6,847 bases of DNA from NCBI GenBank assembly GCA_022561095.1, contig JADFRV010000121.1, positions 1-6,847 on the forward strand, written 5' to 3'. Positions 5,113 through 6,847 of this stretch are shown one piece after another. Position numbers and translations under genes: made by a program. Numbering within the stretch: position 1 is the first letter of the stretch; each line of letters begins with the position of its first letter. This DNA is from Chloroflexota bacterium (GTDB lineage Bacteria > Chloroflexota > Dehalococcoidia > SM23-28-2 > RBG-16-64-32). Below the pieces are notes generated by a model. It saw only the letters and a list, made by a program, of their open reading frames with translations, was not told the origin of the DNA and did no database searches.

Positions 5113-5432
5113 ACGTACTCCCCCAGGAACGTCCCGCCCAGGATGTGCACGTGGCCGTGCTCCTGGCTCTGCATCGCCTCGTAGCCGAAGTTAGCCAGCA
5201 GGCGAAACCCGTTGGGGCAGTGCTCCTGCCCCATGCGCACCGCCACCTCCCCCACGTGTCCCATGTCCTGCCACAGCTCCGCCTGCGTCACGTGCGCCTT
5301 GGGCACCGCCAGCAGCATCACCGGCACCCAGCGCAGCCGGTTGCGGAACACCATCACCTCATCGTCCTCGTACAGGATATCGCCCGGCTCCCGGCGGGCG
5401 ACGATCTCGCAGAACGTGCAGTGGCGTGTCAA
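5109..5432 (-). CDS. HIT-family (histidine triad) nucleotide-binding protein
   Basis: HIT proteins of the Hint type are small cytoplasmic nucleotide hydrolases or transferases acting on purine phosphoramidates and related nucleotides. This 107-aa protein has the expected features: Cys5-x-x-Cys8 near the N-terminus, with His47 and His92 as likely zinc partners; YEDDEVMVFRN (21-31); VPKAH (43-47); and the triad Q-S-x-x-His92-x-His94-x-His96, with His94 as the probable nucleophile, followed by ILGG. It is near the family's usual length. The start is TTG (5432-5430), supported by GAGGAG (5442-5437) 4 nt upstream and the absence of any in-frame ATG. Its TAG shares the CTAG palindrome (5109-5112) with the rph stop, and it is divergent from the DUF1015 gene. 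The biological substrate cannot be told from sequence. Confidence 0.92.
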   Translation of the reverse strand: MTRHCTFCEIVARREPGDILYEDDEVMVFRNRLRWVPVMLLAVPKAHVTQAELWQDMGHVGEVAVRMGQEHCPNGFRLLANFGYEAMQSQEHGHVHILGGTFLGEYV

Positions 5433-5450
5433 TGGGCTCCTCGCTTGGAC

Positions 5451-5479
5451 ATTCTAGGGGCGGCGCTGGCCTGCGGCAA
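5451..5479 (-). promoter_or_regulatory. Promoter of the HIT gene
   Basis: On the minus strand, TTGCCG (5479-5474) and TAGAAT (5456-5451), five of six matches to TATAAT, are separated by exactly 17 nt. The predicted start is near 5444, leaving a leader of about 12 nt that just accommodates the GAGGAG ribosome-binding site. The promoter overlaps the upstream region of the divergent DUF1015 promoter. Confidence 0.55.
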
Positions 5480-5487
5480 TCGCGGGG

Positions 5488-5496
5488 TGCTATCAT
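5488..5496 (+). promoter_or_regulatory. Extended -10 promoter of the DUF1015 gene
   Basis: TGC-TATCAT is an extended -10 whose expected start, about 7 nt downstream, coincides with the GTG start codon at 5503. The 6 nt between (CGCTCC) contain no Shine-Dalgarno sequence, so a truly leaderless mRNA is predicted. It resembles the rph promoter (TGC-TATACT), including a weak TGGC-containing hexamer 18 nt upstream (5467-5472). Confidence 0.55.
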
Positions 5497-5502
5497 CGCT
5501 CC

Positions 5503-6768
5503 GTGGCCGACGTTCAGCCGCTTGAAGCCATCCGCTACGCCCCCGATGTCGACCTCGCCCGCGTCGTCTGCCCCCCCTTCGATACGATCGCTCCCAAGGC
5601 GCAGCGCCGCCTCTACGGCCGCAGCCCTCACAGCGCCGTGCGGCTGGAGCTGCCCAAGGGTCGTGACCCGTACAAGGCGGCAGCGAAGACCCTGCGTCAG
5701 TGGCTCAGCAAGGGTACCCTGGTGCGTGATGAGGGGCCGGCGTTCTACGCATATCAGCAAGAGTTCGCCCACGGTGGGGAGAGCTACCGGCGACGCCTCC
5801 TATTCGGCCGCCTGCGCCTGGAGCCCTGGGACAGCGGCGCAGTGCTTCCCCATGAGCGCACATTCCGTGGCCCCAAGGAAGACCGCCTCAAGCTGTTGCG
5901 CTCCCTATCTCTGAACACCAGCCCCATCTTCCTCGTCTACCCCGATTCGCAGCAGCGAGTCGCTCCGCTAGTCGCCCGCGCCGCTGGCGTCCAGCCAACC
6001 GTCCAGTTCAGCGACGAAGACGGGTACGCTCACAGCCTCTGGCGTATCGACGATCCCCATGTAGTCGCCACCATCAGCCGCGGACTCCAGAAGGAGAAGC
6101 TGTACGTCGCTGATGGTCATCACCGCTACGAGACCGCCCTCGCCTATAGCGAGGAGCGTCAGGCCGGCGATGGGCGCGAGAGCTTCGTCCTTGTCGCCCT
6201 GGCCGCCGCCGACGACCCCGGTCTGTTCGTGCTGCCCATACACCGTCTGGTGGACGTCGATATGTCGGTGGAGAAGGCCCTTGAGCTCCTCGATACCCTG
6301 TTCGAGGTCGAGAGCCGGCCTTCCCTGGCCGACCTGTTGCGCGATATGGCCGATCGCGGTCGCATGGTGAACAGCTTCGGCCTGGTCGCAGCCGACTCGC
6401 CGGACTTCTACCTCCTCACCCTGCTCGATCCTGAGGCCGCAGAGCCCTACCTGCCCAGGGAGCGCTCCCCCGCCTGGCGCCGCCTAGATGCCGCCATCGC
6501 CACCAACGTTATCCTCCGCCACACCCTTGGCCTGAATGATGTCCAGCTTGAGGACATCCGAACGGTCTGGTACGGTGAGGACGCTGAGATAGCCGTGGCG
6601 GAGGTACGGCAGGGACGGGCCAGATACGCTGTGCTCCTCAACCCTATCTCGCCACAGCGGGTCATGGCCATCGCCGATGGGGGAGAACGGATGCCCCCAA
6701 AGTCGACCTTCTTCTACCCGAAGATACCGACGGGGCTCCTGTTCCACCCCCTGTTCCCGCCGGCGTAG
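5503..6768 (+). CDS. DUF1015 family protein
   Basis: This 421-aa soluble protein matches the full-length DUF1015 family, which has no firmly established function that I can cite. Landmarks in order: VVCPPFDTI (21-29), SAVRLELP (44-51), YAYQQEF (82-88), HERTF (117-121), GPKEDRLKLLR (123-133), NTSPIFLVY (138-146), VADGHHRYETAL (202-213), VLPIHRLV (243-250) and PPKSTFFYPKIPTGL (398-412) near the C-terminus. All usual blocks are present and no truncation is apparent. The DGHHR block resembles a motif in ParB/sulfiredoxin-fold proteins, which include free-serine kinases (SerK, SbnI); that similarity is my inference. The start is GTG 5503 because the family N-terminus (pLeAiRY) begins there and the promoter ends just upstream. 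It is convergent with the gene at 6796, which looks like serA, a neighbourhood I recall as recurrent for this family. Confidence 0.93.
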   Translation: MADVQPLEAIRYAPDVDLARVVCPPFDTIAPKAQRRLYGRSPHSAVRLELPKGRDPYKAAAKTLRQWLSKGTLVRDEGPAFYAYQQEFAHGGESYRRRLLFGRLRLEPWDSGAVLPHERTFRGPKEDRLKLLRSLSLNTSPIFLVYPDSQQRVAPLVARAAGVQPTVQFSDEDGYAHSLWRIDDPHVVATISRGLQKEKLYVADGHHRYETALAYSEERQAGDGRESFVLVALAAADDPGLFVLPIHRLVDVDMSVEKALELLDTLFEVESRPSLADLLRDMADRGRMVNSFGLVAADSPDFYLLTLLDPEAAEPYLPRERSPAWRRLDAAIATNVILRHTLGLNDVQLEDIRTVWYGEDAEIAVAEVRQGRARYAVLLNPISPQRVMAIADGGERMPPKSTFFYPKIPTGLLFHPLFPPA

Positions 6769-6788
6769 GGCAGGGCTCCGTCCTGCCC
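6768..6788. terminator. Hairpin between the convergent DUF1015 and serA-like genes
   Basis: GGGCAGG (6768-6774) and CCTGCCC (6782-6788) form a perfect 7-bp inverted repeat around a 7-nt loop, in the 27-nt gap between two facing stop codons; the first G is the last base of the DUF1015 stop. It could end transcription from both sides, but neither strand has a following T-run, so intrinsic termination is not certain. Confidence 0.45.
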
Positions 6789-6795
6789 GGAGGGC

Positions 6796-6847
6796 CTACA
6801 GCCGCACCAGCTTCGCCGAGAAGATGCCTGGAACCTTCCGCACCTCG
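6796..6847 (-). CDS. serA: C-terminal end of probable D-3-phosphoglycerate dehydrogenase (ACT domain), partial
   Basis: Only the last 16 codons and the TAG stop (6798-6796) are in the window; the gene continues beyond 6847. The residues EVRKVPGIFSAKLVRL match the typical last strand of a SerA regulatory ACT domain (a pattern like l-r-x-i-P-G-I-x-x-v-K-x-V-x-L). SerA oxidises 3-phosphoglycerate as the first step of serine synthesis, and the ACT domain commonly senses serine. The call rests on this short motif plus its position facing a DUF1015 gene, where serA is often found. Another ACT-domain protein cannot be excluded. Confidence 0.6.
   Translation of the reverse strand, partial: EVRKVPGIFSAKLVRL

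Noticed and set aside
5145..5525. Plus-strand His/Leu-rich ORF opposite the HIT gene
   Set aside because: It is the antisense shadow of the histidine-triad gene, whose catalytic motif and length are convincing.

Overview
The window looks like a GC-rich bacterial chromosome segment. Chloroflexota, perhaps Dehalococcoidia-like, is my best guess. This is inferred from gene content and style: a small CxHHW...CxxC protein, frequent TTG/GTG starts, a DUF1015 gene facing what looks like serA, and Asp/Glu/Ala/Arg-rich proteins in high-GC codons. No 16S or other decisive marker is present, so the assignment is tentative.

Layout. Bases 1-725 are less GC-rich and look accessory. Two small convergent genes, a putative zinc-binding 64-aa protein (+) and a 67-aa basic/coiled-coil protein (-), lie between two direct copies of a ~78-bp imperfect repeat. 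Bases 795-3736 hold a competence operon: comEA (DNA receptor) overlaps comEC (DNA-uptake channel with a metallo-beta-lactamase-like domain) by 4 nt. A 175-aa lipoprotein with a Gmad2-type C-terminal domain follows in the same direction after 49 nt. Next is rph (RNase PH), whose stop codon shares a CTAG palindrome with the stop of a convergent HIT-family gene. Divergent from the HIT gene, with overlapping promoters, is a DUF1015 gene. It faces the last 16 codons of a minus-strand gene resembling the ACT-domain end of SerA, which runs off the window.

Function and regulation. ComEA and ComEC form one uptake pathway. RNase PH, HIT and DUF1015 are housekeeping or metabolic genes, and DUF1015 plus serA suggests a link to serine metabolism. 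Two plus-strand genes (rph, DUF1015) have an extended -10 element (TGC-TATACT, TGC-TATCAT) so close to the start codon that their mRNAs should be leaderless or nearly so. The other genes have Shine-Dalgarno sites.

No clear new multi-gene system is visible. The parts most worth following up are the repeat-flanked small-gene cassette at the left, the leaderless promoters, the shared CTAG stop, the leader of the lipoprotein gene, and the DUF1015-serA pairing with its DGHHR motif.
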